A DNA stretch of 64,000 nt, taken from assembly GCF_000146285.1 (NCBI RefSeq), contig NZ_GL385912.1:1286336-1350335 (forward strand), read 5' to 3'. Position numbers and translations under genes: made by a program. Positions 17,388 through 25,322 of the stretch are shown piece after piece (within the stretch, counting starts at the first letter, position 1; the number at the start of each line of letters is the position of its first letter). The stretch comes from Mobiluncus curtisii subsp. curtisii ATCC 35241 (GTDB lineage: Bacteria; Actinomycetota; Actinomycetes; Actinomycetales; Actinomycetaceae). The notes under the pieces are model-generated. The model worked only from the letters and a program-made list of their open reading frames with translations, was not told the DNA's origin and made no database searches.

Positions 17388-18134
17388 TCAAGTAACGTTA
17401 CGCCGGTTTAAAGCGCGGTGTAACTCGCGCTCCTCGGGCAGCTTGGCAGACAGCAAGGCGTGGAATTCCGGTCCGTGATTGGCGTGAAAATAATGCGTGA
17501 ATTCGTGAGCTACCACATAGTCGAGGTATTTCGGGTCTTTCGCGCTGAGTTCCAAATTAAACGTCAAGGCTCGCGTGTGTGGATTGCACGATCCCCAGCG
17601 AGACTTCATCCGCCGAATTCGCACCTCACCGGGGGCAATATCAAAAGCTGCCGACCATTTTGCCAAGAGTGGGGCGAGACGCATCTCCAAGGAAGACTTG
17701 CGCAATTTGTCCACGGCGCGCTGTCGTTTTTCCAAGGGGGCTCCCACCGGCAGGCGCAGCACAATCGCCCCGTCTCGGACTTCCGCTACCGCACAAGCGC
17801 GGGGGTGGGGGTCCTCCACGACCTTGAGGGGGACGTCTTGACCCCACCAGGCGACAGTTTCACCATCAACCAGCTGTGGTTGTGCTGCTTGCCGTCGTGT
17901 AAATCTCTGTTGCTGCCAGGAAATCCAAGCGGCCTGTTCGTCTACAAATTCCCGTGCCATTGCCAGCGACGCCCGCCAGGGAATCGAAAGGTGAAACTCG
18001 CCGTGCGCATCAATACGCAGTCGCAGGTTGCGCACATTTTTGCGGGTAAAGTACACCGGGATGCCGTCAACTCGATACACGCCCTCCGCGCGGACTCGGC
18101 GGGATACCCTCTTGCTTCCGGACTGAACAGACAT
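17388..18134 (-). CDS. YgjP-like (DUF45) zinc metallopeptidase
   Basis: This 248-residue protein has the zinc-binding HEFTHYFHANHGPEF motif of the YgjP/WLM/SprT-like group near residue 205, preceded by SRWGSCNPHTRALTFNLELS, which is typical of DUF45. Its substrates are not known from the sequence. The N-terminal half is basic and poorly conserved. The start ATG at 18134 has AAGG very close upstream. It is a single gene that converges on the heme operon and has no clear partner nearby. Confidence 0.85.
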   Translation of the reverse strand: MSVQSGSKRVSRRVRAEGVYRVDGIPVYFTRKNVRNLRLRIDAHGEFHLSIPWRASLAMAREFVDEQAAWISWQQQRFTRRQAAQPQLVDGETVAWWGQDVPLKVVEDPHPRACAVAEVRDGAIVLRLPVGAPLEKRQRAVDKLRKSSLEMRLAPLLAKWSAAFDIAPGEVRIRRMKSRWGSCNPHTRALTFNLELSAKDPKYLDYVVAHEFTHYFHANHGPEFHALLSAKLPEERELHRALNRRNVT

Positions 18135-18267
18135 CGCCTTATGCTACCTGACCAGCTCACATTCTGGGTTTAAATCGCTACGAAAATGTCTCCGCGCCCG
18201 CTACCCTCGAGAATGTCGCGACCGGTCAGACAGCCCCGCCGCACCTACCCTTGTGCAAACTAAAAAT

Positions 18268-18304
18268 GGGTATCGGTGCCAGGCTGTACCTGACACCGAA
18301 ACCC
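18268..18304 (-). terminator. Terminator of the CWB2/CAP surface-protein gene
   Basis: On the minus strand GGGT-T-TCGGTG-T-CAG pairs with CTG-G-CACCGA-T-ACCC with two mismatched positions, and ATTTTTAG follows directly. It lies 32 bases after the stop of the gene. Confidence 0.8.
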
Positions 18305-18336
18305 AGGGAGATGAATAGGGGATTTTCCTCAAAGAA

Positions 18337-19974
18337 TCAGTATTGACCGAAGTTCTGTACCGTGTACACCCACTGGCGACCGGTAGCCGTGCCGATGCCG
18401 GTGCGGTTGAAACGCCGATCCATCAAGTTACGGTAGTGACCGGGGGATGCCACCCAAGCCTTCGTAGAGCCTGCCGCGTAAGCAGCCGGGTCAACATTGT
18501 AGTATCCGACCATGTTCTCGCCAGCGAACTTCCACCCTGCCGGGAACAGGTCCGCGTACTTCAAAGCGCCGTTAGAGTGAACAAACACATCCGTGCGGGC
18601 GACTTGCTGTGCCCAGGCACGAGCCGCATCATCCATCACCGGGTCACGAGTCAGGGACGGGATACCCGCACCGTTGCGCGTCGCGTTGATGGCGTTGAAC
18701 ACGGCATTTTCACGAGCCTGGTCAGCCGGGGAAGGCTGCATCGAGTACTTGGTGTAGACCTGAGATACCCCAGCAACCGGAGCGGCATCTACTTTCTGAG
18801 CCTGTGCCGGCTGAGCGTAACCGGCTGCCACATTCATGACGTTATCCGATACCGCGCTGCCATCACCGATAGCGGTTACGGTCGGGTTACCGAAAGCAGT
18901 CACCAGGTCACGAGTGTTGTCCTGGGCGTTACCGGGAACCAAAAGCACCGGTCCATCGCTCAGCGAGCCTGAAATCAGCGGGTAGACCAAATCCGAGCCA
19001 GAAGCCAAGTAGATGTGGCTAGCGTTAGAGAACACCGTGCGGTTGATAGCCTGAGCGGTCAGATAACGATTCTCTCCGGCGATACGGCTGGTCGCCGCTC
19101 CGCCAGCCACCTGGCTGAGACGTGAGCTGGGAACCACGCCTTCACCGCCCAAAGCTACGACCTGGGAGGCGCCCAGAGCCTTCACTGTCTCGGCGGCGGT
19201 GGCAATGTCGCCCGCATTACCGCTGACGGTAACAATCGGACCGTCACGCAGCACGCCTGCCACTGCGGCATCCGGGGAACCCTGACCGTTAGACCCCATT
19301 GCGTCAGCAACGTAAACCTTGGCACTGCCACCGGGATGACCGTACTTGGCAATCGTGGCCGCGGTAGCCACGCGGTTCGGTCCAGCCAGACGGGTCACGT
19401 CGGCGACCCCGGTGTAGGTGCTGAGCTGACCAGCTACATCGGCGCTAATCGCACCCTCGCCACCAAGAACCACAATCTTGGAGGGGTGCAAACGCTTAAT
19501 TTCGTTAAAGACATCGACCGGGACATTACCTGCAGAGGGAACCAGCAAGATTGGACCGTTGGGCAGCACCGAAGCCGCCAACGCATCAACCGGATTATCA
19601 TTGCGAGCTACATAAACTTCCGAAGCTCCGCCAGGGAATGCGGTCCGTGAAATTGCGATCGCGGTCGCGGTAGGACCACCGCCACCAACACGATTCGGTT
19701 TCGCAGGGGCAGGTGCGCCAGGAGCCAAAGGTTCCGCTACCGAGGAATCTTTCGCATCCGCGCTTGTGGTCTGTTGAGGCTGACCCAAGACGGGGGAGCG
19801 ATTCAGATCCGGGCTGCCAACCAGCATAGCTACGGCGACCATAGCGACTAGCGCAGTGCCACCGACCAGGAAACGTCCAAAGCGCACGCGCCCATGTACC
19901 ATCGGTCGCATTGCCGCGCTGACTTCGGAGCTTTCGTCCGTCTTTACATCCATGTTAGGGGTCTTCGGTTTCAT
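18337..19974 (-). CDS. Secreted cell-wall-binding repeat 2 protein with C-terminal CAP domain
   Basis: This 545-residue protein has a basic N-terminus and one hydrophobic segment (FLVGGTALVAMVAVAMLVG, about residues 35-53), fitting a signal anchor or signal peptide. Three cell-wall-binding 2 repeats follow (about residues 95-390), each with a DGPILLV-type strand and an IVVLGGEGAIS-type turn. CWB2 repeats bind anionic wall polymers in clostridia. The C-terminal 130 residues form a CAP/SCP domain (NATRNGAGIPSL, FVHSNG, AGENMVG, GHYRNLMDRRFNRTGIG). It probably sits on the cell surface. CAP domains may act on other molecules, but no activity can be claimed. It is a single gene with its own terminator. 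Confidence 0.9.
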   Translation of the reverse strand: MKPKTPNMDVKTDESSEVSAAMRPMVHGRVRFGRFLVGGTALVAMVAVAMLVGSPDLNRSPVLGQPQQTTSADAKDSSVAEPLAPGAPAPAKPNRVGGGGPTATAIAISRTAFPGGASEVYVARNDNPVDALAASVLPNGPILLVPSAGNVPVDVFNEIKRLHPSKIVVLGGEGAISADVAGQLSTYTGVADVTRLAGPNRVATAATIAKYGHPGGSAKVYVADAMGSNGQGSPDAAVAGVLRDGPIVTVSGNAGDIATAAETVKALGASQVVALGGEGVVPSSRLSQVAGGAATSRIAGENRYLTAQAINRTVFSNASHIYLASGSDLVYPLISGSLSDGPVLLVPGNAQDNTRDLVTAFGNPTVTAIGDGSAVSDNVMNVAAGYAQPAQAQKVDAAPVAGVSQVYTKYSMQPSPADQARENAVFNAINATRNGAGIPSLTRDPVMDDAARAWAQQVARTDVFVHSNGALKYADLFPAGWKFAGENMVGYYNVDPAAYAAGSTKAWVASPGHYRNLMDRRFNRTGIGTATGRQWVYTVQNFGQY

Positions 19975-20004
19975 AATCCTTATTCACCTGTCCCAGCTTG
20001 TTTT

Positions 20005-20023
20005 TGGTATCTGTCAGACACCA
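20005..20023. promoter_or_regulatory. Inverted repeat upstream of the CWB2/CAP gene
   Basis: TGGTATCTG-T-CAGACACCA is a 19-base palindrome with one mismatched pair, 31 bases upstream of the start of the surface-protein gene. It could be an operator or a leader stem. Confidence 0.35.
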
Positions 20024-20075
20024 TTTCTTACTCTCAATATTAGCGTTTTATCCCCTCGAAACGAAGGACGTTTCC

Positions 20076-20106
20076 CCTGAATATCAATGAGAAATGCCTG
20101 AATATC
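20076..20106. repeat. Two direct CCTGAATATC repeats 21 bases apart
   Basis: The 10-base word CCTGAATATC occurs at 20076-20085 and 20097-20106, two helical turns apart, in the promoter region of the CWB2/CAP gene. Such spacing suits a regulator that binds one face of the DNA. Confidence 0.4.
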
Positions 20107-20167
20107 GCCAATTTGTTTCCTGTGGGACTTACTTTCGAAACCAGTTAACCTGCAATTCTTCCCCGAT

Positions 20168-22024
20168 TTAATTTCGCGTCATCTCAAAACGTTGCGAATC
20201 CGCGAATACGATTTTGTGATTAAGATTCATGTCATTGTTACGACATTTCAGGAAATAATCACCTTGTGAATAGTGCGCGTTCAGGAAATCATCCGCCATT
20301 TGGGCATATACCGAATCCCGGTTGTGCGCCTCGGGAATGTTAAACAAGCTGCCCCGGTTGCCCCATACCGTGACATGGTTCGCCGCGCCTGGATTCAGTC
20401 CCGCCTCCAGCTTCGGCACCAAGTCGTTACTGTTCTCAAACGAAATCATATGGATATTTTCGGGCACCCGGTTCATTGCTCCCGCCACCGGTGATCCGGC
20501 GGTTATCACCGAACGCACGTTATAGTGGCTGGTAAATGACGGATCCGCCGCCAGGTTCGCCGCCACAATTCCCGCTTGGGAGTGCCCCACCAATTCCACC
20601 GGGGTCGTGGCGTCCACCTTCATGCTTTCCAGCGCTGCCTGCACCGCTCGCGCTGGACCGGTCTTCATTCCCGCCACCGCTTCCGTATTTGTCAACATGT
20701 CCTGGGGCATCCCCGACCCCGCATCCCAACTCTCGGTACCCCGCAGAATGACCCGCACTCCCTTCTGACCGGCGGCATTGCGCCATCGCTGAATCTCGAA
20801 CGCCCCGCTGTCACCGTAGGGGTCAATAGTATTGGAATAACGGAACACGTCGCCCGGATTTTTGGGGAATGTTCGGGTCGCCCCCGCTCGACTCCCGTCG
20901 ATGGTCCACCCCAGCCCCGCGCCTCCGCCCTGTTTACGTGGGTTGTATGCTTGAGTCGCCAATAGTTTGCGTTCCAGGCGTTGCGCCCGGTTTACTCCGA
21001 TGAGCTTGCCCGTTGGGGTTTTGGCAAAGTTTGCCCTTCGAGTGTCCCGAGTCTCCTGTTGACTGGCGGCGAACTTGGCGTAGGCTCTCTGGTCATATGC
21101 GCGCAGCCACAGTGCGGGCAGCTGTTTCCCGAAAGGCACAGTTTTTCGTGGAACGACGCCGGTTTTTTCCAAGATGCCCCGGTAGGTAAAGAACTGTAAA
21201 GGTCCAAAAAGCACCATCCCTGCCACGGTGAGGGGATCGTCCCACCCGGAGGCATGAATCAGGTCTGGCGGAGTGACTTTATCAAACCAGCCGTCAAAAG
21301 CGGCGTTCAGTTCCGCAGAATCCTCAAAGCCGGGAGTGTGCAAGATGGCGGTGCTCCCGTTACCGCTGACCATCAGAGAGTTCGTCGCCCCGTATCGTTG
21401 GGCACCGAGCTTCGCCTGCATCCACGAGAGGAACACCGCTGCCAGCTCAGTATCGCTCATTTGCCCCGTGTGATACACGTGACCGTCCACCGTGAAACTG
21501 GCAGGGAAGTATTCCCGCAACGCTAACTGGTGCGCGACCAGGCGCATCGTAATCGTTTCAAAATCAAAGGATGCAAATAGATTCCTGAGGTCGTCTTCGG
21601 TCAGTTTATACACTCCCAGGACCCGTTCAAGCTGCTGGCGCAGCGACTCGATTTGCTGACTCACCGCCACGGTGCCACAGCGAGCCTGACACGCCACTGC
21701 TGCCGCGTTTTCAAAACGAACCCACGCTGACTCCAGAGCTGCCAGCTGGGAACTGTACAGGGCGACGCCTTCCGGGGTCTCGCACAGTCTGACCAACCGG
21801 GCATGAACCGTGTAATAGTGGTGTGCCAGGCGGGACTGTTCAACGGAGATGCAGTGCGTCAACGCGTCCAGGACTTGCGCGCTATGCTGCAGGCTCGCCC
21901 TCAGTTGTTCCATCTGGTCCGTGTCTACGCACAAGCCGGGTCCGCCACCTACCAAAAAATCTTGCGGATGACCCACCACCGGACTGCGGTCGTCCCCAAT
22001 AGAAACATCGTCGAGCCAGCTCAC
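20168..22024 (-). CDS. Lipase-like alpha/beta hydrolase with helical N-terminal domain
   Basis: This 618-residue protein has no signal peptide or membrane segment. Residues about 30-170 are predicted helical from the heptad-like pattern (MEQLRASLQHSAQVLDALTH and later SQQIESLRQQLERVL). The C-terminal part (about 430-590) is an alpha/beta hydrolase with the nucleophile elbow GHSQAG, an Asp in SNDLVPKLE and a His in EAHNRDS as a possible triad. The gene begins with GTG that overlaps the stop of the small upstream gene (GTGA), so the two are translated together. A helical domain in front of a hydrolase, next to a small WXG-like protein, recalls effectors of type VII secretion, but no secretion gene is in the window. 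The family is not recognised by name. Confidence 0.7.
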   Translation of the reverse strand: MSWLDDVSIGDDRSPVVGHPQDFLVGGGPGLCVDTDQMEQLRASLQHSAQVLDALTHCISVEQSRLAHHYYTVHARLVRLCETPEGVALYSSQLAALESAWVRFENAAAVACQARCGTVAVSQQIESLRQQLERVLGVYKLTEDDLRNLFASFDFETITMRLVAHQLALREYFPASFTVDGHVYHTGQMSDTELAAVFLSWMQAKLGAQRYGATNSLMVSGNGSTAILHTPGFEDSAELNAAFDGWFDKVTPPDLIHASGWDDPLTVAGMVLFGPLQFFTYRGILEKTGVVPRKTVPFGKQLPALWLRAYDQRAYAKFAASQQETRDTRRANFAKTPTGKLIGVNRAQRLERKLLATQAYNPRKQGGGAGLGWTIDGSRAGATRTFPKNPGDVFRYSNTIDPYGDSGAFEIQRWRNAAGQKGVRVILRGTESWDAGSGMPQDMLTNTEAVAGMKTGPARAVQAALESMKVDATTPVELVGHSQAGIVAANLAADPSFTSHYNVRSVITAGSPVAGAMNRVPENIHMISFENSNDLVPKLEAGLNPGAANHVTVWGNRGSLFNIPEAHNRDSVYAQMADDFLNAHYSQGDYFLKCRNNDMNLNHKIVFADSQRFEMTRN

Positions 22025-22233
22025 AGCAGTGCCTCCAAACTCGCTTTGGCGTCCTCTAGCTCATTGATGTAGTCACCCAAAATTTCTAGGTCCCGCAGCC
22101 GCTCTCGCCACCTCTCGTTATAGACCTGTGCCGCCACCCCCAGCCACGTGCGGTTTTCTGCCTTACAAAAATGGGCTACCGCCTGGGCGTGTTGCCGGCT
22201 GAACAGTCCCCAGTAACACATCTGCGCCATCAT
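22021..22233 (-). CDS. Small helical WXG-like protein
   Basis: This 70-residue protein is mostly helical with a tryptophan-x-glycine (RTWLGVAA, residues 30-32) in the central turn and an acidic second helix (YINELEDAKASLEALL). That resembles a short WXG100 protein, although the C-terminal YxxxD/E export signal is not present. Its stop overlaps the GTG start of the lipase-like gene by 4 bases. AAAGGGGG precedes the two possible start codons (22233 and 22230). It may be a partner or chaperone of the downstream protein. The function is inferred from context only. Confidence 0.6.
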   Translation of the reverse strand: MMAQMCYWGLFSRQHAQAVAHFCKAENRTWLGVAAQVYNERWRERLRDLEILGDYINELEDAKASLEALL

Positions 22234-22301
22234 CTTCCCCCTTTGCGCACCGTCGCCAGTGAGGCTCCGGCACCACCAACCTAACCGGAGGACATCCGCC
22301 A

Positions 22302-22353
22302 CCACACTTGTGACCGTGTTAAAAGTGGATAACCGCTTCCCGCCACACTTGTG
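22302..22353. repeat. Two CCACACTTGTG repeats upstream of the WXG-like gene
   Basis: CCACACTTGTG occurs at 22302-22312 and 22343-22353, 41 bases apart. Its core CACA-CT-TGTG is itself a palindrome. They flank a near DnaA box (AGTGGATAA at 22324-22332) in the gap upstream of the WXG-like/lipase pair and are candidate operator sites. Confidence 0.4.
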
Positions 22354-22403
22354 GAAAACTCCTCACACCCGGACTTTTGCGTGGAAAAGCGCCTAAAAAC
22401 TCG

Positions 22404-22443
22404 CCGGCTCGGTCAAGTTTTTGGAAAACCTTGACCGAGCCGG
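22404..22443 (-). terminator. Terminator of the por operon
   Basis: On the minus strand CCGGCTCGGTCAAG and CTTGACCGAGCCGG form a perfect 14-base-pair stem with a 12-base loop. CGAGTTTTTAGG follows. It lies 16 bases after the stop of the flavoprotein gene. Confidence 0.88.
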
Positions 22444-22459
22444 AATCCGTAAACCGGGT

Positions 22460-24109
22460 TCAGATATTTTCGGGAACCATCGAAATCGCCCCGCACGGGC
22501 ATTCTTCGGAGCAGATGCCACAGCCCTTGCAGTAGTCGTACTTGAACACGTACTGAGTGGGTCGAATCTTGGTGATAGCGTTATCCGGGCACACCCCAAA
22601 ACAGTTGTCACATCCGAAACAGTTACCGCAGCTCATGCAGCGGCGCGCCTCAAAAACGGCGGATTCTTCGTCTAAACCCTGCACGACCTCGTCAAAAGTC
22701 GAGGCGCGACGCGGACCTTCAATCTTGTCGCGAACCTGGCGGGGAGCGTCCGCATAGTACCAGGTGTTCATACGTTTGATGGCGGCGTCAGGAGCTTTGT
22801 CCCGCGCCTGATATTCCTCGCCATGTAGGTAGGCGTCAATGCAGCGAGCAGCCTTTTTACCGTGACCGATCGCGATGGTGACGGTGCGATTGGAGGGCAC
22901 CATATCGCCCCCGGCAAACACGCCTTTCATCCCCGTCATCATGCGGGAATCGACCTTTACCACGCCCTTTTCAACCTCGATGCCGGGAGCTTTCTCGACG
23001 ATACCCAAATCAGTTTCCTGACCCAGCGCCATAATGACTGAATCGGCGCCCAGCTCCTCATACTCGCCGGTGCCGACCGGGAAGCCTTCCTCGTTCAACA
23101 CCATTTTTTCAATCTTGATAGCCCCGCCGTCCACGTGCTTAATCGTGGAGAGCCACTTCATCATGACGCCTTCTTCCTCAGCCTCCATGATTTCCGAATC
23201 ATGGGCAGGTGCGCGGTCGCGAGTCCGGCGATACACGATAATCGCCTCTTCGGCGCCCAAGCGTTTCGCGGTCCGGGCTGCGTCCACCGCCGTGTTCCCG
23301 CCACCATAAATGACGACGCGGCGTCCCAGCATCGGTTTCTCGTCGGTTTCCATATCTGCCAACATATCCACCGCGTCCATCACTTTTGCGGAATCCCCGG
23401 CGGGAATGTCAGCGTGACGGCCCATCTGGGCACCAATAGCCAGGAACACGGCATCGAAATCACCCGCGACTTCAGCCACGTTCTCTACCTTTGAGTTGAA
23501 CTCAAAAGTGACCCCCATGTCGGCGATACGCTTCACTTCCTGATCGAGGATGCCACGTGGCAGCCGGTAGGAAGGAATCCCAAACCGCATCATGCCCCCT
23601 GCCATCGGACCGGCGTCCCGCACCGTGACGGTGTGACCCATCCGGCGCAGATGGTAGGCAGCCGACAACCCGGAGGGACCCGCTCCCACCACCAGCACTT
23701 TCTTGCCACTTTCGGGAGCGAGCAGACCGACCGTCCACCCTTCCAGCAGGGCTTTGTCCCCTACGAAGCGTTCAATCGCGTTGATACCCACCGCTTCGTC
23801 CACCATGCCGCGGTTACAGGCAGTCTGACAAGGGTGGTAGCACACGCGTCCCATCACCGCCGGCAACGGGTTGTCAGCCATCATCTGTTCCCAGGCCTGA
23901 CGATACCTGCCTTCTTCGGCATAAAACAGCCACTGTTGGCAGTTTTCCCCTGCCGGACAAGCCTTGTTGCACGGCGGTAGGTTACTCACATAGACGGGTC
24001 GCTCGGTGCGCCACGAACCGGTCTCGTTCTCAAGGGAAGAACCGACCTCGAGGGTAATCGCAAAAGGAATAGTTTCCTCTTTCTTCAGTTCAAGTTTGGC
24101 TGGTGTCAT
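22460..24109 (-). CDS. GltD-like NAD(P)H flavoprotein with C-terminal double [4Fe-4S] ferredoxin domain
   Basis: This 549-residue protein joins three parts. The N-terminal iron-sulfur region of glutamate-synthase small subunits (NLPPCNKACPAGENC, VCYHPCQTACNRG) comes first. Next come the FAD and NAD(P)H domains, with VLVVGAGPSGLSAAYHLRRMG and VVIYGGGNTAVDAARTAKRLG. Last is a ferredoxin tail with two four-cysteine clusters (CGNCFGCDNCFGVCP and CKGCGICSEECPCG). It follows porB by 41 bases on the same strand and no separate PorD gene is present, so the tail probably takes electrons from pyruvate oxidation and passes them to NAD(P). A role as glutamate synthase subunit is unlikely because there is no GltB. 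ATG at 24109 has AGAGGAAA upstream. Confidence 0.9.
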   Translation of the reverse strand: MTPAKLELKKEETIPFAITLEVGSSLENETGSWRTERPVYVSNLPPCNKACPAGENCQQWLFYAEEGRYRQAWEQMMADNPLPAVMGRVCYHPCQTACNRGMVDEAVGINAIERFVGDKALLEGWTVGLLAPESGKKVLVVGAGPSGLSAAYHLRRMGHTVTVRDAGPMAGGMMRFGIPSYRLPRGILDQEVKRIADMGVTFEFNSKVENVAEVAGDFDAVFLAIGAQMGRHADIPAGDSAKVMDAVDMLADMETDEKPMLGRRVVIYGGGNTAVDAARTAKRLGAEEAIIVYRRTRDRAPAHDSEIMEAEEEGVMMKWLSTIKHVDGGAIKIEKMVLNEEGFPVGTGEYEELGADSVIMALGQETDLGIVEKAPGIEVEKGVVKVDSRMMTGMKGVFAGGDMVPSNRTVTIAIGHGKKAARCIDAYLHGEEYQARDKAPDAAIKRMNTWYYADAPRQVRDKIEGPRRASTFDEVVQGLDEESAVFEARRCMSCGNCFGCDNCFGVCPDNAITKIRPTQYVFKYDYCKGCGICSEECPCGAISMVPENI

Positions 24110-24150
24110 TTTCGTTTCCTCTAACTTTTTCAATAGCTTCCGGGCGCCCG

Positions 24151-25302
24151 TTAGTCGGTTTCGGGTTCGTTGCTGACGTCCATTACCTGCCGCCCGGGCA
24201 GTGCCGCAGCAAAACGTCCCGCCGGGTCATCGGGAGCACTCAAGATACGTTCCCGCACGTCCTCGTCCAGTGAATCCATCTCAATCAAGCCGTAACGTTT
24301 AATGTTTCGGTCGGCAATGGCTTGAATCCGCGCCAACACTTCGCGCGAATCCGGACCTTTGAAGACGTGAGCGAAACGACGCTGCGACTTCAAGTAAGCC
24401 TCGACCGGGGCAGGGCGACGAATCTTGGTGACGGAAGTAATCTCTCCGTTCTCCGCTTCATACACGGGGAACAGCCCGGTCTGAATCGCCAAACGAGCCA
24501 AAGTGACCGTCAAGTTTGAGTTTGAACCCCACCCCAGCGGACAGGGCACCAAAACATGCAGGTAGCGCGCTCCGCGGTAAGTCATCGCCTTTTGCACCTT
24601 GTATTCCAAGTCACGCAAATCCGCTACGGTCGCGGTGGCGACGTAAGGAATCTCGTGTGCCATCGCAATCCGCGGCATGTCTTTACCCTGGGTAAACACG
24701 TTGCCGGGATGTTCGCCGACCGGCTGAGTCGTCGCGGTGCGTGCCGCCGCCGGGGTTGCCCCGGAACGCTGCACCCCGGTGTTCATATAGGCTTCGTTGT
24801 CGTAACAGATAAACAGGACGTCGTCGTTACGTTCAAACATGCCGGATAGGCACGCCATCCCAATATCGACGGTGCCACCGTCTCCGCCTTGAGCGACCAC
24901 ACGAATGTCGTCTTTGCCCATAGCTTTCAAACCCGCGGCCGCTCCGGCTGCCACCGCAGCGGCGTTACCAAACAGGGAGTGCATCCAGGGAATCGTCCAC
25001 GCGGTTTCCGGGTACGGGGTCGAAAACACTTCCAAGCAGCCGGTCGCGTTGATTGCCACCATTTTGCCTTTGGCGGCAGTCGTAGCGGTATCAATCGCGT
25101 AGCGAGCTCCCAACGCTTCACCACAGCCCTGACAGGCGCGGTGTCCGGAAGTCAAGGAGTTTTTCCGGTTTGGGTCGGATTGCAGGGAACGCCACTGCAG
25201 GTCTGCCAACCGGTTACCGACCGCGAAGGAGCCGACTTGATAGAACTTGACCTGTTCGCGGGCCGGAATTTCGGTCTGTGCAGATTGCGTGATTTCAGTC
25301 AT
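24151..25302 (-). CDS. porB: Pyruvate (2-oxoacid):ferredoxin oxidoreductase, beta subunit
   Basis: This 383-residue subunit binds thiamine diphosphate and an iron-sulfur cluster. The TPP motif is GDGGTVDIGMACLSGM with the downstream NEAYMNTGVQRSGATP. The cluster cysteines are in HRACQGCGEAL, NATGCLEVF and LVPCPLGWGS. The ATG at 25302 is preceded by AGAGGAGAAG. The open frame continues upstream into porA but that part is an out-of-frame shadow. It lies 20 bases after porA. The enzyme oxidises pyruvate to acetyl-CoA with ferredoxin, and pyruvate is the most likely substrate from the subunit make-up. Confidence 0.92.
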   Translation of the reverse strand: MTEITQSAQTEIPAREQVKFYQVGSFAVGNRLADLQWRSLQSDPNRKNSLTSGHRACQGCGEALGARYAIDTATTAAKGKMVAINATGCLEVFSTPYPETAWTIPWMHSLFGNAAAVAAGAAAGLKAMGKDDIRVVAQGGDGGTVDIGMACLSGMFERNDDVLFICYDNEAYMNTGVQRSGATPAAARTATTQPVGEHPGNVFTQGKDMPRIAMAHEIPYVATATVADLRDLEYKVQKAMTYRGARYLHVLVPCPLGWGSNSNLTVTLARLAIQTGLFPVYEAENGEITSVTKIRRPAPVEAYLKSQRRFAHVFKGPDSREVLARIQAIADRNIKRYGLIEMDSLDEDVRERILSAPDDPAGRFAAALPGRQVMDVSNEPETD

Positions 25303-25322
25303 TTTCTTCTCCTCTGTTCGGC

